This document shows positions 22,663-30,483 of a stretch of DNA of 32,818 nt, piece after piece (within the stretch, counting starts at the first letter, position 1; every line of letters starts with the position of its first letter). The position numbers and the translations under genes were made by a program. This DNA is from JACPLA01 sp035291905 (GTDB lineage: Bacteria; Bacteroidota; Ignavibacteria; UBA10030), in NCBI GenBank assembly GCA_035291905.1, contig DATDRF010000242.1:1-32818 (forward strand). Direction: 5' to 3'. A model generated the notes under the pieces. The model had not been told where the DNA came from. It was given only the letters and a program-made list of their open reading frames with translations, and made no database searches.

Positions 22663-24299
22663 ACAATATTCTAAATATCAAGACGCCTGCTGAGAACGAA
22701 GCCCAAGCCGTTAAAAGCGACTATGGATTGGACAACCATGGCATTTCGAACATTCGAAAAGCCTACTGGAACCTTCCGTCCGAAGCATTGTATGAGGAAA
22801 TCGCCTTCCGTGGTGAGGGAAGGATTTCTCAACTCGGCCCGCTGGTGGTCCATACCGGAAAACATACCGCTCGGTCCGCGAACGATAAATTTATCGTACG
22901 GGAACCAAGCACGGAAGAGCATATCTGGTGGGGAGAGTACAACCGCCCCTTCAGTGTCGAGAAGTTCAACGACCTCATCAATCGGATGCAGGGCTTCCTG
23001 CAGGGAAAAGATGTCTTTGTTCAGGATTGCTTTGCCGGCGCCGATCCGCAATACCGCATGCCGGTGCGGATTGTCTGCGAACATGCATGGCACGCGCTTT
23101 TCGCCCGCAACATGTTCATTCTCCCGGGTACCAATGACGAATATCGCCGGCACACCCCGGAATTCACCGTCATCTGTCTCCCGTCGTTCAAAGGGATCCC
23201 GGTCATTGACGGAACTCCCTCCAACACGTTTATTGTTCTGAATTTTGCGCAGCGATTGTGCCTTATTGGCAATACTGCCTATGCAGGAGAAATCAAGAAA
23301 TCTGTATTCACGATCCTCAACTACCTCCTCCCCCTGCAGGGCATCATGCCGATGCATTGCTCGGCCAATATTGGCAAACAGAATGATTCGGCGGTCTTCT
23401 TTGGCCTTTCGGGGACCGGAAAGACGACCCTGTCGGCCGACCCCAAGCGGGGCCTCATCGGCGACGACGAGCACGGCTGGAGCGATGAAGGAGTGTTCAA
23501 TTTCGAGGGTGGATGTTATGCAAAAGTCATTCGCCTCTCCCCTTCCGCCGAACCGCAAATCTTTGCAACCACAAAGCGGTTTGGCACGATCCTCGAAAAC
23601 GTCGTGTTCGATCCTGTGACCCGGCATATCGACCTGGATGACGAAACGATCACGGAGAATACACGGGCATCATATCCACTGGAATACATCGAGAACGCAG
23701 TTCCGACCAAAATGGGTGGACATCCGAAGAACATAGTTTTCCTGACCTGTGACGCGTCAGGCGTCATGCCGCCCCTTGCCCGATTGACGCCGGAGCAGGC
23801 GATGTATCAGTTCATCTCGGGATACACCTCAAAGATCGCCGGCACGGAAGTGGGGCTGGGCAGAGAGCCGGAAATGACATTCAGCGCCTGTTTTGGTGCT
23901 CCCTTCATGGTCCACAAGCCCTCGTACTACGCCGAGCTGCTCAAGCGAAAAATCACGAAGTACGGAGTCCATTGCTGGCTCATCAACACGGGGTGGATAG
24001 GCGGAGCTTTCGGCATTGGAAAACGCATCAGCATAGGCTACACGAGAGCCCTGCTGAACGCGGCTCTCGACGGATCACTCGCAAAATCGAAATTCGTCAA
24101 GGATCCGATTTTTGGTTTTGAAGTGCCGACAAGCTGTGAAGGAGTCCCTCCCGATATCCTGAATCCGGCAGAGTCGTGGCCGAACAGGGATGCCCATCGG
24201 GAGAAATATCGGCAGCTTGCTTCGCGCTTCGTAGAGAATTTCAGAAAATTCGAAGCTGACAGTCCGCCCGAAGTACTGAAGGCGGGTCCGAAGCTTTAG
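22659..24299 (+). CDS. pckA: Phosphoenolpyruvate carboxykinase (ATP)
   Basis: This 546-residue protein is ATP-type PckA, which converts oxaloacetate and ATP to PEP, CO2 and ADP (gluconeogenesis; the reverse can fix CO2). The P-loop kinase-1a motif GLSGTGKTTLS is at 249-259, followed by the kinase-2 motif GDDEHGW at 268-274 with the metal-binding Asp. The N-terminal TGKHTARSANDKF is the substrate-binding region with Arg72. MPMHCSANIG carries the metal-binding His233. GTP-type enzymes lack these patterns. Length and domain order are normal. It is translationally coupled to an aspartate aminotransferase, joining amino acid and central carbon flow. Confidence 0.97.
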   Translation: MNNILNIKTPAENEAQAVKSDYGLDNHGISNIRKAYWNLPSEALYEEIAFRGEGRISQLGPLVVHTGKHTARSANDKFIVREPSTEEHIWWGEYNRPFSVEKFNDLINRMQGFLQGKDVFVQDCFAGADPQYRMPVRIVCEHAWHALFARNMFILPGTNDEYRRHTPEFTVICLPSFKGIPVIDGTPSNTFIVLNFAQRLCLIGNTAYAGEIKKSVFTILNYLLPLQGIMPMHCSANIGKQNDSAVFFGLSGTGKTTLSADPKRGLIGDDEHGWSDEGVFNFEGGCYAKVIRLSPSAEPQIFATTKRFGTILENVVFDPVTRHIDLDDETITENTRASYPLEYIENAVPTKMGGHPKNIVFLTCDASGVMPPLARLTPEQAMYQFISGYTSKIAGTEVGLGREPEMTFSACFGAPFMVHKPSYYAELLKRKITKYGVHCWLINTGWIGGAFGIGKRISIGYTRALLNAALDGSLAKSKFVKDPIFGFEVPTSCEGVPPDILNPAESWPNRDAHREKYRQLASRFVENFRKFEADSPPEVLKAGPKL

Positions 24300-24323
24300 G
24301 AGAGAACGAGAAAAGAGGGAAGG

Positions 24324-24644
24324 ATGCCGACGTACGAGTATAAGTGCTCAGCGTGCGGGCACATGTTTGAAGAATTTCAGTCGATGAAAGCGGAACTGCT
24401 CCGTACATGTCCCAACTGCAAGAAAGACGCGTTGAGGCGAATCATGGGTGGGGGCGGGGGAATGATTTTCAAAGGAAAGGGATTCTATCTTACCGATTAC
24501 AGGAAAAGCGGCGGGAACGGTGAGGGAAAACCCAAGAGCAGCGGCACAAATCCGACAAAGCCTTCTGAAACTCCAAAGTCCGATTCTTCCAAGAAGGACG
24601 ATAATTCATCAACGCCTTCTTCGTCATCCGAAAAGAAATCCTGA
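24324..24644 (+). CDS. FmdB-type zinc-ribbon regulatory protein
   Basis: The 106-residue protein starts MPTYEYKCSACGHMFEEFQSM, the hallmark of the FmdB/CxxC zinc-ribbon family. Cys8/Cys11 and Cys29/Cys32 (CPNC) form the zinc site. The ALRRIMGGGGGMIFKGKGFYLTDYRK segment (about 37-62) is also family-typical. The tail after residue 65 is a low-complexity Ser/Lys/Pro/Thr stretch that is probably disordered. Family members are called putative regulatory proteins, but the role is not established. A good GGGAAGG ribosome-binding site precedes the ATG; it is the last gene before the terminator at 24654-24680. Confidence 0.88.
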   Translation: MPTYEYKCSACGHMFEEFQSMKAELLRTCPNCKKDALRRIMGGGGGMIFKGKGFYLTDYRKSGGNGEGKPKSSGTNPTKPSETPKSDSSKKDDNSSTPSSSSEKKS

Positions 24645-24653
24645 ACCGTGACG

Positions 24654-24680
24654 CCTTCCGAAGGAGATCCCTTCGGAAGG
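24654..24680. terminator. Strong hairpin between convergent genes, likely bidirectional terminator
   Basis: CCTTCCGAAGG (24654-24664) and CCTTCGGAAGG (24670-24680) pair perfectly over 11 bp around a five-base AGATC loop. The hairpin fills the gap between the FmdB-type gene and the convergent tyrA stop (24681-24683). On the plus strand a T-rich CCCTTTTTCC begins about 15 bases after the stem; the minus-strand side has no T-run. It is the best-supported terminator in the window. Confidence 0.7.
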
Positions 24681-25775
24681 TCATCCTATCTCAAATCCCT
24701 TTTTCCTCAGAACCGTAGCAGCCCAGGATGCCGCCTGATTCGTTTCGAACCAGAGGCGAAACGTCCCGCCTGCTCCTTCCCGAATCTTCACAAGTTCGAT
24801 GTCTTTGATGTTGAGCCGGTGCCTGGCAATGATTGCGGTCATCTTGGCCAGCATCCCCGGCCTGTCGGGAACAAACACACCGACACTGGAAAGGGGCGTG
24901 AGGAACCCCTTCATATCCCTCGGAATTGAACCCCTCAACCTTCGGGCCTGAGTGAACCGTTCCTTCAGCCGCGAAGTCTTGCCGCCGGCCAGAAGCCGGC
25001 GGATATTCTTGAGTTCCGCGATGAACAGATCCATGGAACGTGTGATCTCCCGGCGATTGAGCAAGAGCACATGTTCCCACACCGAGTAGCGACTTGACGC
25101 TATGCGCGTGAGATCCCGAAATCCGCCCGCTCCGAGCCCAAGGTAGTTCCGCGACACACTGTGGCTCTTGCCTGCCATAGTCATGAGTGCCACGGCAACA
25201 AGCTGCGGAACATGGCTGACCGCCGATGCCACCTGATCGTGGGTCCGTGCGTCCATGATGAGGCTTCTTGCTCCCAGGGCGGCCAGAAAAGAGCCCAGCC
25301 TCTTCACGCGAGTCCCCTTCACGCCGCCGGCAGGAGTAAGCACATACACGGCGTTTTCAAAAAGCAGCGGATGGGCCGCTTCGACGCCCGAGAGTTCAAT
25401 GCCAGCCATGGGGTGGCCGCCTATGAAATTTCCGCGGAAGGATCTTGCGGCCGTCTGCATCACAGGCAACTTCACGCTCCCGACGTCTGTAACGATGGTC
25501 GTTTCAGGAACGAGTTGTGAAACATTGGGAATGAGATCCAGGATGGTGTTCAGCGGCGTGGCAAGAATGACAAGATCGGACTTACTGATCGCTTTGGAGA
25601 AATTCAGCTCACCTCTCGTGATAGCTCCCCGTCGCTTTGCTTTCTTGAGGACCGAGGCCTTATCGACCCCCACGACCTGAACAGACGGGAATCGATGCCT
25701 GATGGCCAGCCCGAGCGACCCGCCGATCAGCCCGACTCCAACGATCGCTACGGTTTTGAAGCCGGCATTTTTCAC
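24681..25775 (-). CDS. tyrA: Prephenate dehydrogenase with C-terminal ACT domain
   Basis: The 364-residue protein oxidatively decarboxylates prephenate to 4-hydroxyphenylpyruvate in tyrosine synthesis. It has the NAD-binding GVGLIGGSLGLAIR (13-26), LVILATPL near 68, TDVGSVK near 95, the substrate-site GGHPMAGIELSG (about 119-130), and the helical dimer domain with DARTHDQVASAVSHVPQL. About 75 C-terminal residues (SVGVFVPDRPGMLAKMTAIIARHRLNI...) form an ACT domain, a common site of tyrosine feedback. There is no chorismate mutase domain, so it is monofunctional. It follows aroF by 15 bases on the same strand. Confidence 0.93.
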   Translation of the reverse strand: MKNAGFKTVAIVGVGLIGGSLGLAIRHRFPSVQVVGVDKASVLKKAKRRGAITRGELNFSKAISKSDLVILATPLNTILDLIPNVSQLVPETTIVTDVGSVKLPVMQTAARSFRGNFIGGHPMAGIELSGVEAAHPLLFENAVYVLTPAGGVKGTRVKRLGSFLAALGARSLIMDARTHDQVASAVSHVPQLVAVALMTMAGKSHSVSRNYLGLGAGGFRDLTRIASSRYSVWEHVLLLNRREITRSMDLFIAELKNIRRLLAGGKTSRLKERFTQARRLRGSIPRDMKGFLTPLSSVGVFVPDRPGMLAKMTAIIARHRLNIKDIELVKIREGAGGTFRLWFETNQAASWAATVLRKKGFEIG

Positions 25776-25790
25776 GAGAGAGTCCCCCGT

Positions 25791-26807
25791 TTACCCAATC
25801 GAACGCCCGATAGCATCAGCGATGATCCGGACTTCCTTCATCATCTGGCTGAACTGATCAGGAAACAACGATTGGGCTCCGTCTGACTTTGCATGGTCAG
25901 GATCGTGGTGAACCTCGACCATAATCCCATCGGCACCGGCAGCAACGCAGGCACGCGCCATGGGAATTACCTTGTCCCGAATCCCGATTCCGTGAGAGGG
26001 ATCGGCAATGACCGGAAGGTGACTCTTCTTCTGTACGACAGGGATGGCCCCGATATCAAGGGTATTTCGCGTGGCCGTCTCAAATGTCCGTATCCCCCGC
26101 TCGCAGAGAATGACATTCTGATTCCCGCCGGAGAGGATGTATTCTGCCGACATGAGCCATTCCTCAATCGTGGCTGAGAGCCCCCGCTTGAGCATCACAG
26201 GCTTCGACGCCTTTCCCAGATCCTTCAGAAATGTGAAATTCTGCATGTTGCGGGCTCCAACCTGGAGAATATCGGCATATCGCTCCACGAGATCGATCTG
26301 ACTCTTGTCCATCACTTCCGTAATAACCTTGAGGTGGAATTTGTCAGCCGCCGCCCGCATCATCTTGAGGCCCTCTTCACCAAGGCCCTGAAATGAATAA
26401 GGAGAAGTACGCGGCTTGAACGCTCCACCGCGAAGAATTCTTGCACCCACGGATGCAACTTTCTCAGCTATTGTGAAGATCTGCACTTCACTCTCAACGG
26501 CGCACGGCCCGGCCATAACGATCACGCTCTTCGTTCCGATCGCCACGTCTCCCACATGGACGATCGTCCCGTCTCTCTTGAACGCCCGGCTGGCAAGCTT
26601 GAACGGTTCGGTGATCCGAACGACTTCGGCTACACCCGAAAGCAACTCGATCTGGCGGTGATCAAAGTCGGGTTGGACGCCTATGGCCCCCAGGACCGTC
26701 TGCCTCACTCCGGTCGAACGATGCACGTCAAATCCGTGTTCGTTCAGGACCTTGATGATCTCTTCGATTTGTTTTTCTGTTGCGCCGGGTTCAGTGACAA
26801 CTACCAT
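25791..26807 (-). CDS. aroF: 3-deoxy-7-phosphoheptulonate synthase (DAHP synthase), type Ibeta
   Basis: This 338-residue enzyme condenses PEP with erythrose-4-phosphate, the first step of aromatic amino acid synthesis. Residues 1-70 form the ferredoxin-like regulatory domain seen in Thermotoga-type DAHP synthases, which carries feedback control by Tyr or Phe. The barrel shows the four metal ligands Cys102 (MAGPCAVES), His272 (DPSHGIG), Glu298 (VEVHHDP) and Asp309 (KSDGAQS), along with GGAFKPRTSPYSFQG. It lies between lptB and tyrA and is likely co-transcribed with tyrA. The same superfamily appears again in this window as KdsA; the KPRTSPYSF motif and the leader domain identify this one as DAHP synthase. 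Confidence 0.94.
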   Translation of the reverse strand: MVVVTEPGATEKQIEEIIKVLNEHGFDVHRSTGVRQTVLGAIGVQPDFDHRQIELLSGVAEVVRITEPFKLASRAFKRDGTIVHVGDVAIGTKSVIVMAGPCAVESEVQIFTIAEKVASVGARILRGGAFKPRTSPYSFQGLGEEGLKMMRAAADKFHLKVITEVMDKSQIDLVERYADILQVGARNMQNFTFLKDLGKASKPVMLKRGLSATIEEWLMSAEYILSGGNQNVILCERGIRTFETATRNTLDIGAIPVVQKKSHLPVIADPSHGIGIRDKVIPMARACVAAGADGIMVEVHHDPDHAKSDGAQSLFPDQFSQMMKEVRIIADAIGRSIG

Positions 26808-26821
26808 AGTGAGATCTGGAA

Positions 26822-26865
26822 GCTAGAATTTAGAATGTAGGATTAGAATTTAAGGAGCTAGAATT
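26822..26865. repeat. Short degenerate TAGAATT repeat
   Basis: The 63-base lptB-aroF spacer is A/T-rich and contains GCTAGAATT twice exactly (26822-26830, 26857-26865), with TAGAATG and TAGAATT copies between them. On the minus strand it reads as ATTCTAA-type units. It resembles short dispersed intergenic repeats rather than a hairpin terminator, and is compositionally unlike the surrounding GC-richer genes. Confidence 0.5.
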
Positions 26866-26870
26866 CGGAA

Positions 26871-27677
26871 TCAATTGTATCTGTCCAATTTGAACTTCTC
26901 TCCAAGATAAAGCTTTCGCGCTTCAGGATCGTTGGCAAGGAATTCAGCTGAACCAGATTTAAGAATTCGCCCTTCAAAGAGAAGGTACGATCGATCGGTA
27001 ATCGACAGCGTTTCGTGCACATTATGGTCGGTGATCAAGATACCGATATTCTTCGATTTCAACGTACCGATGATCCTCATGATCTCTTCGACAGCAATCG
27101 GGTCAATCCCTGCAAACGGCTCATCGAGCAGCATGAACTTTGGGTCAAGAGCCAGTGCGCGCGCAATTTCCGTTCTCCGGCGTTCCCCTCCCGACAGGAC
27201 GTATCCCTTGCTTTTCACGACGTGCGTAAGTCCGAAGTCTTCGAGCAACCGATCACATTTCTCCTCCTGCTCCCCGCGGGAGAGATTGCTCATCTCGAGA
27301 ACGGCCATCAGGTTGTCGCGCACAGACAGGCGGCGAAACACCGAGGCCTCCTGGGGCAGGTAACCGATCCCAAGCCTCGCGCGTTCATACATGGGCATTG
27401 TGGTGATTTCACGATCGTCAAAGAAGACCCGTCCTCCGTTGGGACGAACCATCCCGACTATCATGTAGAATGTCGTGGTCTTCCCCGCGCCGTTTGGGCC
27501 GAGTAGCCCCACGATTTCACCCTGCCGAACGTCGATCGCAACTTCATTGACCACTGTCCGCTTCTTATATTTCTTCACAAGATCCGCCGCTTTCAGCGTG
27601 GATCCGTTGAGGGAAGATCCGGCCGGTTTGGCGGGTTTTGACTTTGCCGCGTCTCCTTCTTGCTTTCTTGTTCTCAT
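26871..27677 (-). CDS. lptB: LPS export ABC transporter ATP-binding protein LptB
   Basis: I start at ATG 27677, which overlaps the lptA stop as ATGA, giving 268 residues. LptB is the ATPase that drives LPS extraction with LptF/LptG. It has Walker A GPNGAGKT (60-67), the Q-loop in GYLPQEASVF, signature LSGGE (161-165), Walker B FMLLDEP (181-187), the D-loop region GIDPIA and switch His218. The wording of YLPQEASVFRRLSV and DHNVHETL is specific to LptB rather than other ABC ATPases. It carries an extra N-terminal tail of about 26 residues, rich in Lys, Ala and Pro, before the domain; typical LptB is about 241 aa. LptF/LptG are not in this window. Confidence 0.94.
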   Translation of the reverse strand: MRTRKQEGDAAKSKPAKPAGSSLNGSTLKAADLVKKYKKRTVVNEVAIDVRQGEIVGLLGPNGAGKTTTFYMIVGMVRPNGGRVFFDDREITTMPMYERARLGIGYLPQEASVFRRLSVRDNLMAVLEMSNLSRGEQEEKCDRLLEDFGLTHVVKSKGYVLSGGERRRTEIARALALDPKFMLLDEPFAGIDPIAVEEIMRIIGTLKSKNIGILITDHNVHETLSITDRSYLLFEGRILKSGSAEFLANDPEARKLYLGEKFKLDRYN

Positions 27678-28942
27678 GGTTTCAGCATGATCTCCGTATT
27701 GTGTCGCCGCGGCCGCATGGGATACCATTGAAACCCGTCAAGGTCGTAATTTCGTTCCCGTCCCAACAGCATCTGTTCCGGCATGTACTGACCTTCAACG
27801 CCTCCCGATACGTTGATCCTGTCAACCTGCCCTTCTGTGAACTCCACGACAATACGATCCCCGCTTGATTTGTTCGCTCCGTTGGGAGCTTTGTCGTCAA
27901 ACAAATAGTAAAGGCTGGTTGACTGCCTCTCCGCAATGATTCTTTCGATGTTCCCTGCTCCAAAAAAGAGGGTCAAAGATCTCCCTGTGAGCTGATCGAA
28001 CCTGTGCACCGAAGCTGTGTCGGAACGCGAAGCAGCAATCGCCCTTCCCTGCACATACACGCTTCGCAATTTGCGATTCTCGAGCCGAATTTCAATGGAA
28101 TCGCCGCTCACCTGGTTCTCATCGTACCACACAACCGGTTCTTTTGTCAGAATGAGCGCTCCGGCCAGCGGCATATACACGCCCTGCCCCGAAACCGCCG
28201 CAATTTCGTTTCGTACGAGCATAACGCTGTCCCGCGCCACATATCGCTGGGTCGAATCACGATAAGCCTCCATGGACCTGCTGACCACGACCAGGGTATC
28301 CAAGCCACCCGTTTCGGACGTGTCAACCTGCACAAGCGTGGGGTTTCTTGGAATAAGAGTGTAGTTGATGGTTCCGAGATGCACCAGGGAATCGCCATAC
28401 ACCGTCACTCCATCCTGCGGACTCACAATCCTGACGTTTCCGACAGCGATGGAGCGGTCACCTTCTTCGAAGTAGGTCAGATCGTCGCAAGTCGTTGTCG
28501 ACATCGAATCGACCACGACGACATTACCCTTGAAATGCGCCCGCTCGTCATCTGCGTGATACTCCCCCTCTGATGCGGTCAAAATCGTTCCCGGCCGTTC
28601 CAGCCGAACTCCTTTGGTGAGCCGTGCCTGCCGTGTCCTGTCGTAGTACGTCCCCTCCGTTCCCAGCAATGTGACACTGTCGCGCACGATTCTGACGTGT
28701 CCGAAACATTCGATTCTCCGGGAGGCCATGAACTGGAGAGCCCTGTCACACCACAGCCTGATCGTGCCGCCTGATGCGGACGGTTGAACAAAATGGACAT
28801 TGCCGACGAAGTCCCGGACTTGTTCTCCCCCGATCGTCGTGTTCTCCATCTTGTTCGCCGACTTGAGCTCAATGACCTTTCCCGACTGGGCGAACCCTGC
28901 AGCAGTCCAGAGCACAATCAGGGGAACCACCCAAGCGCGCAT
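27674..28942 (-). CDS. LptA/OstA-domain periplasmic protein of LPS transport
   Basis: The start was set by signal peptide and ribosome-binding site: AGAAAGG precedes ATG 28942 by about 8 bases, and MRAWVVPLIVLWTAAGFAQ is a clean export signal. ATG 28948, two codons earlier, is possible; anything upstream overlaps lptC. The 422-residue chain is built of repeated beta-jellyroll OstA units: FVGNVHFVQ, CFGHVRIVRDSVTLLGTEGTYYDRTRQARLTKGVRL, HFKGNVVVVD and VGNVRIVSPQDGVTVYGDSL. It is far longer than E. coli LptA (about 185 aa), as in many Bacteroidota-type OstA-like proteins. It would bridge LPS from LptC toward the outer-membrane LptD. It overlaps lptB by 4 bases. Confidence 0.85.
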   Translation of the reverse strand: MRAWVVPLIVLWTAAGFAQSGKVIELKSANKMENTTIGGEQVRDFVGNVHFVQPSASGGTIRLWCDRALQFMASRRIECFGHVRIVRDSVTLLGTEGTYYDRTRQARLTKGVRLERPGTILTASEGEYHADDERAHFKGNVVVVDSMSTTTCDDLTYFEEGDRSIAVGNVRIVSPQDGVTVYGDSLVHLGTINYTLIPRNPTLVQVDTSETGGLDTLVVVSRSMEAYRDSTQRYVARDSVMLVRNEIAAVSGQGVYMPLAGALILTKEPVVWYDENQVSGDSIEIRLENRKLRSVYVQGRAIAASRSDTASVHRFDQLTGRSLTLFFGAGNIERIIAERQSTSLYYLFDDKAPNGANKSSGDRIVVEFTEGQVDRINVSGGVEGQYMPEQMLLGRERNYDLDGFQWYPMRPRRHNTEIMLKP

Positions 28943-28955
28943 CGGCATCGCCTTT

Positions 28956-29495
28956 CTACTCGCTCTGGGTCTGGCCCGAGACGCGAAAGATTCGGTATCT
29001 GTTGAGATTCTGCTCTGCCTCAAGTCCTGTTCCCTGGATCTTTTCTTTCGGTGAGACGATCGAGACAAATTCGGGCGTGTGGATCAGTTGCCTGCGATTG
29101 TCCCAAAAAAGTCTCACCGTCCTGAGCGTGCTGCTGTCTTCCTGCGACACCACAACGACATCTCCCCATGCCTCAAAATCGTTCGTGACGTCGTTGACCG
29201 ATCCCTCACGTGACGTCAGGACAGAATTCCTCACCCCCTCATCATTGTAGAAGTCGACAACGACACCCTCCGAAAGAAGCGTTCGGCGCGGATCCTCGAA
29301 CACACGGATGTAGCCGGCCCGAATAACGGCTTTCACCCTCCCCGAATCGGTAAGGGTAACCGTGCTGTTCCAGCTTTCCTGTTGCGGCAATGTCCTGCTG
29401 TCAACCTCGGAAAGAACGGTGGGCTTGATCTTATCTTCGCATGCGCTGAGGAAAATGACGACGAAGCCGGCCGCCATGACACGTTTGTTGATCAT
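28956..29495 (-). CDS. lptC: LPS export protein LptC (lipoprotein form)
   Basis: The 179-residue protein begins MINKRVMAAGFVVIFLSAC, a lipoprotein signal with Cys19 in the lipobox LSAC. The mature part is a beta-jellyroll of the LptC family, with SGRVKAVIRAGYIRVFEDPRRTLLSEGVVVDFYNDEG, LTSREGSVNDVTNDFEAWGDVVVVSQEDSSTLRT and LFWDNRRQLIHTPEFVSI. LptC receives LPS from LptB2FG and hands it to LptA. Classical enterobacterial LptC has a membrane helix; the lipid-anchored form is common in Bacteroidota. Its ATG overlaps the kdsD stop (29495-29492), and it sits directly before the lptA-like gene, which supports the name. Confidence 0.88.
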   Translation of the reverse strand: MINKRVMAAGFVVIFLSACEDKIKPTVLSEVDSRTLPQQESWNSTVTLTDSGRVKAVIRAGYIRVFEDPRRTLLSEGVVVDFYNDEGVRNSVLTSREGSVNDVTNDFEAWGDVVVVSQEDSSTLRTVRLFWDNRRQLIHTPEFVSIVSPKEKIQGTGLEAEQNLNRYRIFRVSGQTQSE

Positions 29496-30472
29496 CCTGA
29501 CGAGCCGTTTCGCAATCCTGTCTTCACGAGATCATGCAAATGCACCATCCCGACCGGGCGGTGTTCTTCGTTGACTACAACCAACTGGGTGATGCTGAAC
29601 CGCTCCATGACCTCCAGAGCCACCACCGCCAGGGCATTATTGCGGATTGTTTTCGGATTAACCGACATTGCCTCCCTTGCTTTCACGTTCGAGACATTGT
29701 TCGTTCTGCCAAGCAGACGCCGAAGGTCTCCGTCGGTGATGATCCCTGTAAGGATTCCCTTGTTGTCGACAACACACGTTGCGCCGAGGCGCTTCGACGT
29801 CATTTCAAAGATCGCCTCTGAGAGCGAAACCTCCTCGCGGACCGCAGGCACGGCTTCGCCTGAGACCATGATCTCTTCAATCTTCAGGAGAAGCTGTTTT
29901 CCCAGGTTCCCCCCGGGGTGGAACATCGCAAAATCCTCCTTCGTGAAATTCCTCTTCTCCAGGAGCGCAACGGCAAGCGCATCGCCCATAACGAGCGTTG
30001 CCGTCGTTGAAGCGGTGGGTGCAAGGTCGTGCGGGCACGCCTCTTCCTTTACGCTGATATCGAGAACAAGATCGCTCTCTTTCCCGAGATATGAATTCAG
30101 GCTTCCGATCAGGGATATGATCTTCACACCGATGCGACGCAGCAACGGAATGATCTCGCAGATCTCCTCTGTGTCGCCGCTCTTGGAAATGCAGATCACC
30201 ACATCATTTTCCCGGACCATCCCGAGGTCTCCGTGAACGGCATCCGAAGGATGGAGAAACACGGCAGCCGTTCCCGTAGAGTTCATCGTCGCAACAATCT
30301 TCCTCGCCACCAAACCCGATTTACCCATTCCCGTAATGATCACCCGCCCTTTGCAGGCGTAAATCATTTCCACCGCTTTGTCAAAAGATTCGTTGATTTT
30401 CGATGCCAGAGCAGCCACAGCCTCGGCCTCAATCCTGACAACCTCTTTTCCTTTTCTAATGCTGTCACTCAT
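29492..30472 (-). CDS. kdsD: Arabinose-5-phosphate isomerase KdsD/KpsF type
   Basis: At 326 residues this matches KdsD, which isomerises ribulose-5-phosphate to arabinose-5-phosphate, the first committed step to Kdo. An N-terminal SIS sugar-isomerase domain (about 35-175) carries VIITGMGKSGLVARKI, FLHPSDAVHGDLGMV and ICISKSGDTEE, with the HGDLG loop that helps form the active site. A tandem CBS pair follows (about 200-325), with GATCVVDNKGILTGIITDGDLRRLL and TQLVVVNEEHRPVGMVHLHDLVKTGL. It is the fourth gene of the kdsA-lptB transcription unit and overlaps lptC by 4 bases. Confidence 0.95.
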   Translation of the reverse strand: MSDSIRKGKEVVRIEAEAVAALASKINESFDKAVEMIYACKGRVIITGMGKSGLVARKIVATMNSTGTAAVFLHPSDAVHGDLGMVRENDVVICISKSGDTEEICEIIPLLRRIGVKIISLIGSLNSYLGKESDLVLDISVKEEACPHDLAPTASTTATLVMGDALAVALLEKRNFTKEDFAMFHPGGNLGKQLLLKIEEIMVSGEAVPAVREEVSLSEAIFEMTSKRLGATCVVDNKGILTGIITDGDLRRLLGRTNNVSNVKAREAMSVNPKTIRNNALAVVALEVMERFSITQLVVVNEEHRPVGMVHLHDLVKTGLRNGSSG

Positions 30473-30483
30473 GGTTCATGTCC

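Noticed and set aside
22671..23627. Minus-strand open frame of 318 codons
   Set aside because: Antisense to pckA, which has all kinase motifs in the plus frame.
29382..30236. Plus-strand open frame of 284 codons, very Ser/Arg-rich
   Set aside because: Antisense to kdsD and lptC; the composition is that of a shadow frame.
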